Source: Prosapia bicincta
Lineage: Eukaryota; Arthropoda; Insecta; Hemiptera; Cercopidae
Length of the DNA stretch: 64,000 bases
Assembly (NCBI GenBank): GCA_036971475.1
Contig: JBAIZL010000002.1
Location: 350,955,582 to 351,019,581, forward strand
Direction: 5' to 3'
How positions within the stretch are numbered: the stretch's first letter is position 1; each line of letters starts with the position of its first letter. The notes under the pieces are model-generated. The model was given only the letters and a program-made list of their open reading frames with translations, made no database searches and was not told where the DNA came from. Made by a program: the position numbers and the translations under genes. Shown piece after piece: positions 34,905-46,610 of the stretch.

Positions 34905-35000
34905 CATCACTTGGCAAAAATACACTACTTACTGATGTTTTTCAGCAGGCATGTTTTGCACTAGATCAGTGCATTGTTCAATGCTGTGAGTCATGGGCGA
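34905..35000 (+). repeat. Dispersed 90-bp repeat, copy 2
   Basis: Shares CATCACTTGGCAAAAA, ACTACTTACTGATGTTTTTC, AGCAGGC and TCAGTGCATTGTTCAATGCT with 15119-15210 and 41137-41222. Confidence 0.7.
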
Positions 35001-35539
35001 GACTCACACACAAAAACTCCCAGCTAGTTAGTTTTCATGATGTGTTCAAAAATTTTAGTGTACTACTCCAATCAATAACTTTTTCTTTTTAATGGCCTTT
35101 CCAGGATAAAAAACTTAAAATAACTAATTAAATAATAATAATGATAAAAACTTAAGAACTTTTCAAGTCAAAATTTTTAGGGGAAAGGAATTGTGGATAA
35201 GAGTTGAGCAGCAATAGCTTAAACTGCATTTTATCTGACTTTATTCGTAAAATGAAGTGAACGTTGTTTCATAGTAGTAATTAACTGCGCTTTAACTGTT
35301 TGTTATTTTATCTTTTTTTAGAATATTGAGGACACTAGTTTTCACATTAAAAATGGTTTCTTTTCAGACCAAAATTTTATCATTTTCCTGCAATTTAAAA
35401 ATTAAGTGTGAAGGGAAAGGCTATTTCATTAAACAGTTTATTCCAATATCACCATAGTAGCAATATTATGTCAAAAATAGTGTATTATTTAATCAGTTAT
35501 TTTAACATTTGTTGATTCCATCTTCACTAAACACTTTTA
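35001..35539. other. AT-rich spacer
   Basis: Nothing recognised. Confidence 0.5.
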
Positions 35540-35725
35540 AATGTTTTAAACTTGCCTATAGTAGCACTTACTTTGCTTGTTGAGGATGGCCGTTTCGGGA
35601 GCCCACCCTAACCTAGGTAAACCTTGAGATCATTTACGGTCTGAGTTGACAAAGGGACACATTTCCCAAAACGGCCATCCTCAACAAGCAAAGTAAGTGC
35701 TACTATAGGCAAGTTTAAAAATTTA
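35540..35725. mobile_element. Fold-back made of PLE subfamily 2 termini
   Basis: The terminal sequence AACTTGCCTATAGTAGCACT, then TACTTTGCTTGTTGAGGATG, runs inward from the left and again, inverted, from the right. The two copies meet at a join containing GGAGCCCACCCTAACCTAGG. One arm also keeps AAACCTTGAGATCATTTACG, an inner part of the PLE 3' region. It is probably two truncated PLE ends joined head to head. Confidence 0.75.
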
Positions 35726-38569
35726 AAAGTGTTTAGCAGTTATTTTAATAACACTATATTATTATGTTTTGAAATGTTTTTGAAATAACATATCAGTTTA
35801 GTACTAATAGGAAGGTAGGTATCATTATCCACATTATTTCTTTTAAATTGTGGAATGAAACAGTATATTGTGTAATATTTTATTTAAAAAAACTTCATAA
35901 ACATTTTATAATTTATTTTTAGATTTAAAAACCATATCTTACTCAGAATTGGTTTCCTTTTGTTTCAGGTTTTTGTAGTCTGAAGCCCAGAGCTTGCAGA
36001 CAGCAGGTCAGTGTTAGTTTAAGCCGGAGTCCGTTATAAAAATTTTACTCGATACACAAATAATTTCGCGTTTCGCTGTCGCGCTGGAATTTACGTACAT
36101 GTTAGCAAGTAGTGCTCATGTCAGCTAACCAGTGTATCCATCACTATCTTTGTTTTTCTTTCTTTTTTTAAAGATGGCTAAAGCCAAAAAGGTTTCATCT
36201 TATATAATTTAAAACCTTCAGAGAACAGGGTGGTTTTATCATGGGCCTCATTTGGCCTATATGTACTTTCTCTTTCAGGTACCTTTATGTTTTCGGCTAT
36301 TTTTTTTTAATTTTCAGGTGTTTTTTAAAAAGTTTTAGATCCGGAGAAGCCCACCCCTCAGTTAATATTTAGTTAGTTTTAAGTTACCACTCCTGTCTCT
36401 GATTTCCAGTAACGCAAAGATGCGATGGAGTTCCCTGAAATGTAATGGAATAGAATTTCAGATCCGTTCGCCGCTGACACACAGTATCTATAAACGGTAT
36501 CGGTTCTTTATCACATTATTCCTCTGTTTTCTGTTTCAATACATTTCTCTAATTTATATAAAATTGATTTGAAATTGTTTCTCATCTTAATTTTAAACTA
36601 AAGTTGAATACCGTCTGATTTTTCATAACCAATTCTAATAATACAAATAAAAAAATAAAATTATTTGATTAAAATTTTTAAAATACCAACTTTCAAGAAA
36701 TTAATTTTTTAATTGTGTTAAAAAAAGTAAAGAACAAAACTTTCTAACATATACTCTTTCTAAATCAAATGTTAAATCAATTAAATTTATTATTTTTTCA
36801 TAATGTTCAAGCAAATATTGAAATAATTAACAATTTTAATTCAAAGCTACTTAAGTTTATAACTTTAACCAAAACATCTTTGTATTCACTGTTAATTTAC
36901 TTGTCATTATATGATGACTTGACGTTGTGTGTCCAATGATAAAAGTAAATTGTGTAATACACTGTGCAATGTTCAGTAGAAATATATAGGAGATAATTGG
37001 TTAAAACATTTTGCAATTCTGGGTTATTTTTTGGGTATACTTTGGGTCCAGACTGAACATGAAGACTAACTGGACAGACTGGGTCATGACTTTAACACTC
37101 TGGTAAAAACATGGTATTCAGGATAAAGAAGGAGAGCAATAATAAATCTAGATATATTTATTGCTCTTGTTCTATAGCATGGAAGGTTTTTATGTTTGTA
37201 GGATTTGTAGATTTTTTTTGTCTGTAGGTTATAATTTCTTGAGATTTTCGCCTTTGGTTAAAAGCAAGCCTGAATATTGCTCTTGTTGTACAGTATAGGA
37301 TGGCAGTATTGGGATGCTTTTATATTTGTCGTGTAGGGTGTCTCAGTTTTTGTCCATTTATAAGTCATCTGTTAGGTTTAGTTTAGTCGGTCAGGGATTG
37401 TTTTAACCTATTGTATTCTATGTACCTTCTACAAGAACAAGTTCTAGTATTTATGTTTTATATTTAAATTGCTTTCAGTATTTGACTGAGATTACTCATT
37501 CTTATTTTAAAAGAAATAACTTTAAAAACACAAATTATTAAATAATTTTAAAAAAACAACATTTTAAAAAAATAATATACACTCATAACAACTTATACTA
37601 AAAGTGAGACTAAAATAATTAAAATAATCTATTGAGGTAATAATATGAAATAGAAAAACAAAGAAAAATCATGCGAAGAGAACAAATTTACACATTAGAC
37701 ATAACAGTAATTAATTTCTTTACGTTAAATAGATGTTAACTATAAAAGTTTAACTATAAATATTAATTTGTTTCAATTTATAATATTTATTTATATCTTT
37801 AAAATATCTTACTGACCCAAAGTTAAATGAAATCAATGTATAAATTTTTTCCATGATATGGCTTTTTCCAAAATGTTTTTCACTTTTTTAAAAACAATTT
37901 ATTAAATTAAAAATTTATTAAATATGAATAAAAATAAAAAACGAAGAAAAAATATTTAATTTAATATAAATTAAAAATAATTAATTTTAATAATCAAATA
38001 AGTACTTAAAATAATAAGAAAAAAGAACTTATTATTATAAGACTTAAAATTGGATTAATTTTTATTAAAAGTATTACACTTTTCAGTAGAATTAGATAAA
38101 GAAAATACGAAGACAAGGAATCAATTTTTGTAAAAAGATCTAAATTAATTTACAGATGCAACGAAGTCCCTACATGGTCAGCTGGCATGTGTTTAGAATA
38201 TACTCTAGTTTTAAGTCTTGATCACATTTCATAAACAACAATCTAAATAGATTTTTGTTAAATAGTTTATAGTACTAAGAAAAATAATCTTTCAAGTATA
38301 ACAGACACACAAAACATAATATTCTTTGAGAAAATGAAGCTTTAACTTCCCATCTAATAAATAAAACTAAAAGAATTTTAATTTTATCCTACAATAAAAA
38401 AATATTTGCAGTTATTGATACTATAGAAATGAATATACTATGTAATTAAATATGCATACATATAATATGTGTATAAAAACATATTCTAGTATACACTAGA
38501 ATAATATCAAGAACCATTTCTAAAAAAAAATAGTAGCTTTTGTTACTGATGGTTTGATTTAGATCTTGT
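35726..38569. other. AT-rich stretch with one small candidate exon
   Basis: A CpG-bearing, less AT-rich patch lies at about 35980-36480. Bases 35969-36006 sit between CTTTTGTTTCAG and GTCAGT and could be a 38-base exon. The rest (36.5-38.5 kb) is extremely AT-rich with nothing I can assign. Confidence 0.35.
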
Positions 38570-38884
38570 CAAACAAACAATATAAAATGTATGATATTGC
38601 ATGAGGTAGGACTAAGGAAAGAAGACAGTCGGTTCTGCTTTATATTTCAATATTATAAGACTAGAATATAATTAAAACAAAAAAAACAAAAATTTATCCA
38701 GTAAATAGTTTTAAGGAAAGAAAATTATAGGTTTTGCCTCAGTATTAATTAGCACAACACTATTTAATGTGCACAAAACTAGATTATTACATTAAGACGA
38801 GTTAGAGAGGGAAAATATTATGTTAATAATCATAATTCGCTAGTATAAATAGTGTACATTAAGAGAAGTTATTGCAGTAGCAAG

Positions 38885-39925
38885 CCTATTCAGTCTGACA
38901 ACATCTAGTGCATCAGCAATCTGGACCAATGGAACATCAAGTCTACTCAGCTTGGGAGCATCTAGTGCAGCAACATTCTGGACCAGCAGAGCATCAAATC
39001 AACTCAGCTTGGGATCATCTTGTGCAGAAGCATTCTGAACCAGCGGAGCATCAAGTCTACTCAGCTTGGGATCATCTAGTGCAGAAGCATTCTGAACCAG
39101 CGGAGCATCAAGTCTACTCAGCCCGGGATCATCTAGTGCAGCAGCATTGTGGCCAACGGAGCATCAAATCTACTCAGCTTGGGATCATCTAGTGCAGCAA
39201 CATTCTGGATCAGCGGAGCATCAAGTCTACTCAGCTTGAGATCTTCTAAAGAAGCAGCATTCTGAACTAATGGAGGATCAAGTCTAATCAGCTTGGGAGC
39301 ATCTAGTGCAGCAGCATTCTGAACTAATGGAGTATCAAGGCTACTCAGCTTGGGAGCATCTAGTGCAGCAACATTCTGGACCAATGGAGCATCAAGCCTA
39401 CTCAGCTTGGGATCATTTAGTGCAGCAGTATTCTGGACCAGCGGAGCATCAAGTCTACTCAGCTTGAGATCTTCTAAAGAAGCAGCATTCTGAACTAATG
39501 GAGGATCAAGTCTACTCAGCTTGGGAGCATGTAGTGCAGCAGCATTCTGAACTAATGGAGGATCAAGGCTACTCAGCTTGGGAGCATCTAGTGCAGTAAC
39601 ATTCTGGATCAGCGGAGCATCAAGTCTACTCAGCTTGGGATCATCTAGCGCAGCAGCATTCTGGACCAGCGGAGCATCAAGTCTACTCAGCTTAGGATCT
39701 TCTAGTGCAGCAGCATTCTGAACTAATGAAGGATCAAGGCTACTCAGCTTGGGAGCATCTAGTGCAGCAACATTCTGGACCAGCGGAGCATCAAGTCTAC
39801 TCAGCTTGGGATCTTCTAGTGCAGCAGCATTCTGAACTAATGGAGGATCAAGGCTACTCAGCTTGGGAGCATCTAGTGCAGCAATATTCTGGTCTGATAA
39901 AGTGTGTGAAGTGTACTCAACCTTG
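38885..39925. repeat. 57-bp minisatellite, about 18 copies
   Basis: CTACTCAGCTTGGGATCATC-type blocks recur every 57 bp from about 38940 to 39917. The unit is a multiple of three (19 codons), so frames persist. Two alternating subtypes are visible (GGAGCATC with CTGGACCAGC, GGATC with CTGAACTAAT). A two-base deletion at about 39154 breaks register. Confidence 0.95.
39133..39920 (-). CDS. Open 19-residue-repeat frame in the minisatellite (doubtful gene)
   Basis: The minus strand stays open for about 260 codons, from a stop near 39925 to 39133. It encodes about 13 repeats of the form PKLSRLDAPLVQNAAALDA, with leucine spacing that recalls leucine-rich repeats. It has no ATG start in this stretch (a TTG at 39384 is the first alternative start), and the frame is lost at a deletion near 39154. 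Left-hand repeats contain a stop (near 38998). A period of 57 bp keeps any stop-free frame open without selection, so this may be chance. It could also be an internal exon of a repeat protein. The plus strand is open only in parts (38908-39192, 39705-39983). Confidence 0.3.
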
Positions 39926-39929
39926 GATC

Positions 39930-40750
39930 ATCTTTCCAAGTTTGATAAACGACTTGTTTACTATATTATTACATAAACATTAATGTATTAAATACACAAG
40001 TATTTAAGGTATTCTTGAGACTTCTGTTGTGATGTGGCATCAAGTGTACTAAACCTGGGACCATCTAGTGCAACAGTGTTGTGGATGGAAAAGTGTTAAG
40101 ACTATTCAACCTTAGAACATTTAATGGATGAACATTCAGTGTTATGAACTGATAAAGGATTTGTTCTACTGTTAAGACTAATATGTCAGAGACTATATAA
40201 ATGGGCATTGGACTTCTTAAGCCCTATATTTTGATGCTTTTAGTTTTGAACGCTTACAAAAAAGGAATGGCAGATTTAAAGTGAAAATAAATAGTGGATT
40301 CTGTATTAGGTCAATGTAATCATATTACCCTATAAAATGTCAAGATGGCAGTTGAATCATTTGTCTCTTTGGATCTGATAAGGTTAAAGAAGGTGACACA
40401 GATAGTTGTTAAAACATCTGTCCCTCGTGGTTTGCCTCCCTTGTAGTGTATGCTACATGTTGAGGGCCATGCGGTTTGTCATTGTAGATAATTATCTACA
40501 GGCAAATAGATCTTTGCGGAAAACTGTCTTGTTTGATTTTATCTTTCCAAATTTGATAAATGATTTATTCACCATCTTGTTACATGAACAATAACATATC
40601 AAATACACAAATATTTAAGGTATTCCAGAGACTTCTGATGTAGCATCAAGTGTACTAAACCTGGGATCATCGATTGCAACAGTATTCTGAATAAAAATGT
40701 GTTAAGACTATTCAACCTTGTAACATTTAATGGATCAGTGTTATGACTTT
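39930..40750 (+). repeat. Direct duplication, period about 610 bp
   Basis: Bases about 39930-40140 recur at about 40540-40740: ATCTTTCCAARTTTGATAAA, AAATACACAARTATTTAAGG, GCATCAAGTGTACTAAACCT and GTGTTAAGACTATTCAACCT occur in the same order in both. Each copy includes a decayed 57-bp unit (near 40041 and 40650). Confidence 0.8.
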
Positions 40751-41136
40751 TGAATAAGTATTCTCAAGATAACATTACAAAACATTAATGTGTGACAGAT
40801 TATTACAACACATAATTTTTATATGATAAAGTAGATGGTGCATCATGATTCATTAGCAATATACTACAGATATTTTCAAAACTAATAATATTGCATTAGG
40901 TTGAGTCAAGGAAATAAAATAATGGGTTCTTTACCAGTATTTACTCTTTTAACGTTAGAGTGTATTTACAAAAGTAAGATTACTGCATTACGTAGTATCA
41001 TGGGAAGGAAGTGGACTCTGTATTAAATTTCACTATTATAATTTAGAGTATGTTTGTAGAAATAAAATTAATAGTAGTGGAACTTGTAGTGTTTGTGTTG
41101 TACATTTTGAAGCTTTTATCTAATATATGCTTATTG

Positions 41137-41222
41137 ATATCACTCGGAAAAAACACTACTTACTAACATTTTTCAGACGACTCATTGAAATCAGTGCATT
41201 ATTCGATGATGTAGGTCACGAA
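41137..41222 (+). repeat. Dispersed 90-bp repeat, copy 3
   Basis: A diverged copy (ATCACTCGGAAAAAACACTA, CTTACTAACATTTTTCAG, AATCAGTGCATTATTCGATG) sitting at the left edge of the 92-bp satellite. Confidence 0.6.
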
Positions 41223-41229
41223 CAAGCTA

Positions 41230-44200
41230 TCATAATTAACTACTAGGATGTTAGAGTATATTTACAAAAGTAATATTATTGTATTAGGTAGTGTCAGGGA
41301 AACAAAGAAGTGGGTTCTGCATCAGGATTCACTCCTATAATGTTAGAGTATGTTTGGAAATGTAATATTATTATATTAGGTACTGTCAGGGAAACAAAGA
41401 AGTGGGTTCTGCATCAGGATTCACTCCTATATTGTTAGAGTATGTTTGGAAATATAATATTATTATATTAGGTAGTGTCAGGAAAAAATAAGTGGATTCT
41501 GCATCAGGATTCACTCCTATAATGTTAGAGTATGTTTGGAAATGTAATATTATTATATTAGGTAGTGTCAGGGAAACAAATAAGTGGGCTCTGCATCAGG
41601 ATTCACTCATATAATGTTAGAGTATGTTTGCAAATGTAATATTATTATATTAGGTTGTGTCATGGAAACAAAGAAGTGGGTTCTGCATCAGGATTCACTC
41701 CTTTAATGTTAGAGTATGTTTGGAAATGTAATATTAAATTAGGTAGTGTCATGGAAACAAAGAAGTGGGTACTGCATCAGGATTCACTCCTATTATGTTA
41801 GAGTATGTTTGGAGATGTAATATTATTTTATTAGGTAGTGTCAGGGAAACAAAGAAGTGGGTTCTGCATCCGGATTCACCCCTATAATGTTAGAGTATGT
41901 TTGGAAATAGAATATTATTATATTAGGTAGTGTCAGGGAAACAAATAAATGGGTTCTGCATCTGGATTCACTCCTATAATGTTAGAGTATTTTTGGAAAT
42001 GTAATATTATTATATTAGGTAGTGTCAGGGAAACAAAGACGAGGGTTCTGCATCAGGATTCACTCCTATAATGTTAGAGTATGTTTGTAAATGTAATATT
42101 ATTATATTAGGTAGTGTCAGGGAAACAAAGAAGTGGGTTCTGCATCAGGATTCACTCCTATAATATTAGAGTGTGTTTGGAAAAGTAATATTATTGTATT
42201 AGTGCCAGGGAAACGAAGAAGTGGGTTCTGCATCAGGATTCACTCCTATAATATTAGAGTGTGTTTGGAAATGTAATATTATTGTATTAGTGCCAGGGAA
42301 ACAAAGAACTGGGTTTTGGATCAGGATTCACTCTTATAATGTTACAGTATTTTTGGAAATGTAATATTATTATATTAGGTAGTGTCATGGAAACGAAGAA
42401 GTGGGTTCTGCATCAGGATTCACTCCTATAAAGTTAGAGTATGTTTGGAAATGTAATATTATTATATTAGGTAGTGTCAGGGAAACAAATAAGTGGGTTC
42501 TGCATCTGGATTCACTCCTATAATGTTAGAGTATTTTTGGAAATGTAATATTATTATATTAGGTAGTGTCAGGGAAACAAAGACGTGGGTTCTGCATCAG
42601 GATTCACTCCTATAATGTTAGAGTATGTTTGTAAATGTAATATTATTATATTAGGTAGTGTCAGGGAAACAAAGAAGTGGGTTCTGCATCAGGATTCACT
42701 CCTATAATATTAGAGTGTGTTTGGAAAAGTAATATTATTGTATTAGTGCCAGGGAAACGAAGAAGTGGGTTCTGCATCAGGATTCACTCCTATAATATTA
42801 GAGTGTGTTTGGAAATGTAATATTATTGTATTAGTGCCAGGGAAACAAAGGATTGGGTTCTGGATCAGGATTCACTCTTATAATGTTACAGTATTTATGG
42901 AAATGTAATATTATTATGTTAGGTAGTGTCATGGAAACGAAGAAGTGGGTTCTGCATCAGGATTCACTCCTATAATGTTAAAGTATGTTTGGAAATGTAA
43001 TATTATTATATTAGGTAGTGTCAGGGAAACAAATAAATGGGTTCTGCATCAGGATTCACTCCTATAATATTAGAGTATGTTTGGAAATGTAATATTATTA
43101 TATTATTTAGTGTCAGGGAAGCAAATAAGAGGGTTCTGCATCAGGATTCACTCCTATATTGTTAGAGTATGTTTGGAAATGTAATATTATTATATTAGGT
43201 AGTGTCATGGAAACAAAGAAGTGGGTTCTGCATCAGGATTCACTCCTATAATATTAGAGTGTGTTTGGAAAGTAATATTATTGTATTAGTGCCAGGGAAA
43301 CAAAGAACTGGGTTCTGCATCAGGATTCACTCCTATAATGTTAGAGTATGTTTGGAAATGTAATACTATTATATTAGGTAGTGTAAGGGAAACAATGAAG
43401 TGGGTTCTGCATCAGGTTTCACTCCTATAATGTAAGAGTATGTTTTTAAATGTAATATTATTATATTAGGTAGTGTCAGGGAAACAAAAAAAGTGGGTTC
43501 TGCATCAGGATTCACTCCTATAATGTTAGAGTATGTTTGGAAATGTAATATTATTATATTACGTAGTGTTATGGAGACGAAGAAATTGGTTCTGCATCAG
43601 GATTCCCTGCTATAATGTAAGACTATGTTTGAAGATGTAATATTATTATATTAGGTAGTGTCAGGGAAACAAAGAAGAGGGTTCTGGATCAGGATTCACT
43701 TCTATAATGTTAGAATATGTTTGAAAATGTAATATTATTATATTAGGTAGTGTCATGGAAACAAAGAAGTGGGTTCTGCATCAGGTTTCACTCCTATAAT
43801 ATTAGAGTATGTTTGGAAATGTAATATTATTATATTAAGTAGTGTCATGGAAACAAAGATGTGGGTTCTGCATCAGGATTCAGTCCTATAATATTAGAGT
43901 GTGTTTGGAAAAGTAATATTATTGTATTAGTGCCAGGGAAACGAAGAAGTGGGTTCTGCATCAGGATTCACTCCTATAATATTACAGTGTGTTTGGAAAT
44001 GTAATATTATTGTATTAGTGCCAGGGAAACAAAGAACTGGGTTCTGGATCAGGATTCACTCTTATAATGTTACAGTATTTAAGGAAATGTAATATTATTA
44101 TGTTAGGTAGTGTCATGGAAACGAAGAAGTGGGTTCTGCATCAGGATTCACTCCTATAATGTTAGAGTATGTTTGGAAATGTAATATTATTATATTAGGT

Positions 44201-46610
44201 AGTGTCAGGGAAACAAATAAATGGGTTCTGCATCAGGATTCACTCCTATAATATTAGAGTATGTTTGGAAATGTAATATTATTATATTAGGTAGTGTCAG
44301 GGAAGCAAATAAGAGGGTTCTGCATCAGGATTCACTCCTATATTGTTAGAGTATGTTTGGAAATGTAATATTATTATATTAGGTAGTGTCATGGAAACAA
44401 AGAAGTGGGTTCTGCATCAGGATTCACTCCTATAATATTAGAGTGTGTTTGGAAAGTAATATTATTGTATTAGTGCCAGGGAAACAAAGAAGTGGGTTCT
44501 GGATCAGGATTCACTCTTATAATGTTAGAGTATTTTTGGAAATGTAATATTATTATATTCCGTAGTGTCATGGAGACGAAGAAGTGGGTTCTGCATCAGG
44601 ATTCCCTCCTATAATGTTAGAGTATGTTTGAAGATGTAATATTATTATATTAGGTAGTGTCAGGGAAACAAAGAAGTGGGTTCTGCATCAGGATTCACTC
44701 CTATAATGTTAGAGTATGTTTGGAAATGTAATATTATTATATTAGGTAGTGTAAGGGAAACAAATAAGTGGGTTCTGCATCAGGATTCGATCCTATAATG
44801 TTAGAGTATGTTTGGAAATGTAATATTATTATATTAGGTAGTGTCAGGGAAACAAAGAAGTGGGTTCTGCATCAGGATTCACTCCTATAAAATTAGAGTA
44901 TATTTGGAAATGTAATATTATTATATTAGGTAGTGTCAGGGAAACAAAGAAGAGGGTTCTGCATCAGGATTCACTCCTATAATGTTAGAGTATGTTTGGA
45001 AATGTAATATTATTATATTAGGTAGTGTCAGGGAAACATGGAAGTGGGTTCTGCATCGGGATTCACTCCTATAATATTAGAGTGTGTTTGGAAAAGTAAT
45101 ATTATTGTATTAGTGCCAGGGAAACAAAGAACTGGCTTCTGGATCAGGATTCACTCTTATAATGTTAGAGTATTTTGGAAATGTAATATTATTATATTAG
45201 ATAGTCTCATGGAAACGAAGAAGTGGGTTCTGCATCAGGATTTAATCCTATAATGTTAGAGTATGTTTGGAAATGTAATATTATTATATTAGGTAGTGTC
45301 AGGGAAACAAATAAGTGGGTTCTGCTTCTGGATTCACTCCTATAATATTAGAGTATATTTGGAAATGTAATATTATTATATTAGGTAGTGTCAGGGAAAC
45401 AAAGACGTGGGTTCTGCATCAGGATTTACTCCTATAATGTTAGAGTATGTTTTGAAATGTAATATTATTATATTAGGTAGTGTCATGGAAACGAAGAAGT
45501 GGGTTCTGCATCAGGATTTAATCCTATAATGTTAGAGTATGTTTGGAAATGTAATATTATTATATTAGGTAGTGTCAGGGAAACAAATAAGTGGGTTCTG
45601 CATCTGGATTCACTCCTATAATATTAGAGTATGTTTGGAAATGTAATATTATTATATTAGGTAGTGTCAGGGAAACAAATAAGTGGGTTCTGCATCAGGA
45701 TTCACTTCTATAATGTTAGAGTATGTTTGGAAATATAATATTATTATATTAGGTAGTGTCAGGGAAACAAATAAGTGGGTTCTGCATCAGGATTCACTCC
45801 TATAATGTTAGAGTATGTTTGGAAATGTATTATTATTATATTAGGTAGTGTAAGGGAAACAAAGACGTGGGTTCTGCATCAGGATTTACTCCTATAATGT
45901 TAGAGTATGTTTTGAAATGTAATATTATTATATTAGGTAGTGTCAGGGAAACAAAGAAGTGGGTTCTGCATCAGGATTCACTCCTATAATGTTAAGGTAT
46001 GTTTGGAAATGTAATATTATTATATTAGGTAGTGTCAGGGAAACAAAGAAGTGGGTTCTGCATTAGGACTTACTCCTATAATGATAGAGTATGTTTCTAA
46101 ATGTAATATATTATATTAGGTAGTGTCAGGGAAACAAGGAAGTGGGTTCTGCATCAGGATTCACTTCTATAATGTTAGAGTATGTTTGTAAATGTAATAT
46201 TATTATATTAGGTACTGTCTGGGAAACAAAGAAATGGGTTCTGCACCACCAATCATTTCCAAGTATGTTTGGAAATGTAATATTATTTTATTAGGTAGTG
46301 TCAGGGGAAAAAGTGGGTTCTGGATCAGGATCCATTCCTATAATGTAAGAGTATATTTGGAAAAGTAATATTATTGCATTAGGTAGTGTCTGGGAAACAA
46401 AGAAGTGGGTTCTCGTTCAGGATTTACTCCTATAATGTTAGAGTATGTTTGGAAAAGTAATATTATTGTATTAGGTAGTGTCAGGAAAACAACGAAGTGG
46501 GTTCTGGATCAGGATTTACTCCTATAATGTTTGAGTATGTTTGGAGAAGTAATACTGTTGTATTAGGTAGTGTCAGGGAAGCAAAATAATGTGTTTTATA
46601 CCAGTAGTTA
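41230..46610. repeat. 92-bp satellite, about 58 copies, with higher-order repeats
   Basis: The monomer consensus contains GGTTCTGCATCAGGATTCAC, TCCTATAATGTTAGAGTATG, TTTGGAAATGTAATATTATT, ATATTAGGTAGTGTCAGGGA and AACAAAGAAGTGG. A shorter variant reads TATTAGTGCCAGGGAAA in place of TTAGGTAGTGTC. Variant monomers recur in blocks: spacing 544 bp between about 42201 and 42745, and 1,184 bp between 42745 and 43929 (same offset for 42834/44018 and 43290/44472). So six- and thirteen-monomer higher-order units exist. Monomers decay towards the right end. Confidence 0.95.

Larger units (their letters stand above)
38570..41229. repeat. Degenerate satellite zone around the 57-bp array
   Basis: Outside the 57-bp array, blocks at about 38600-38830 and 40900-41230 resemble decayed monomers of the 92-bp satellite (GGTTCTGC, TATAATRTTAGAGT, TATTRCATTA, RGTGTCAGGGAAA). 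The pattern of decayed edges with a uniform core at 41.2-46.6 kb is typical of satellite domains. Confidence 0.55.

Noticed and set aside
36170..36215. Small gene starting MAKAKK at about 36176
   Set aside because: Stops after about ten codons and the following donor is weak.
41230..46610. CRISPR array
   Set aside because: The 92-bp units repeat along their whole length with no unique spacers, and the genome is eukaryotic.
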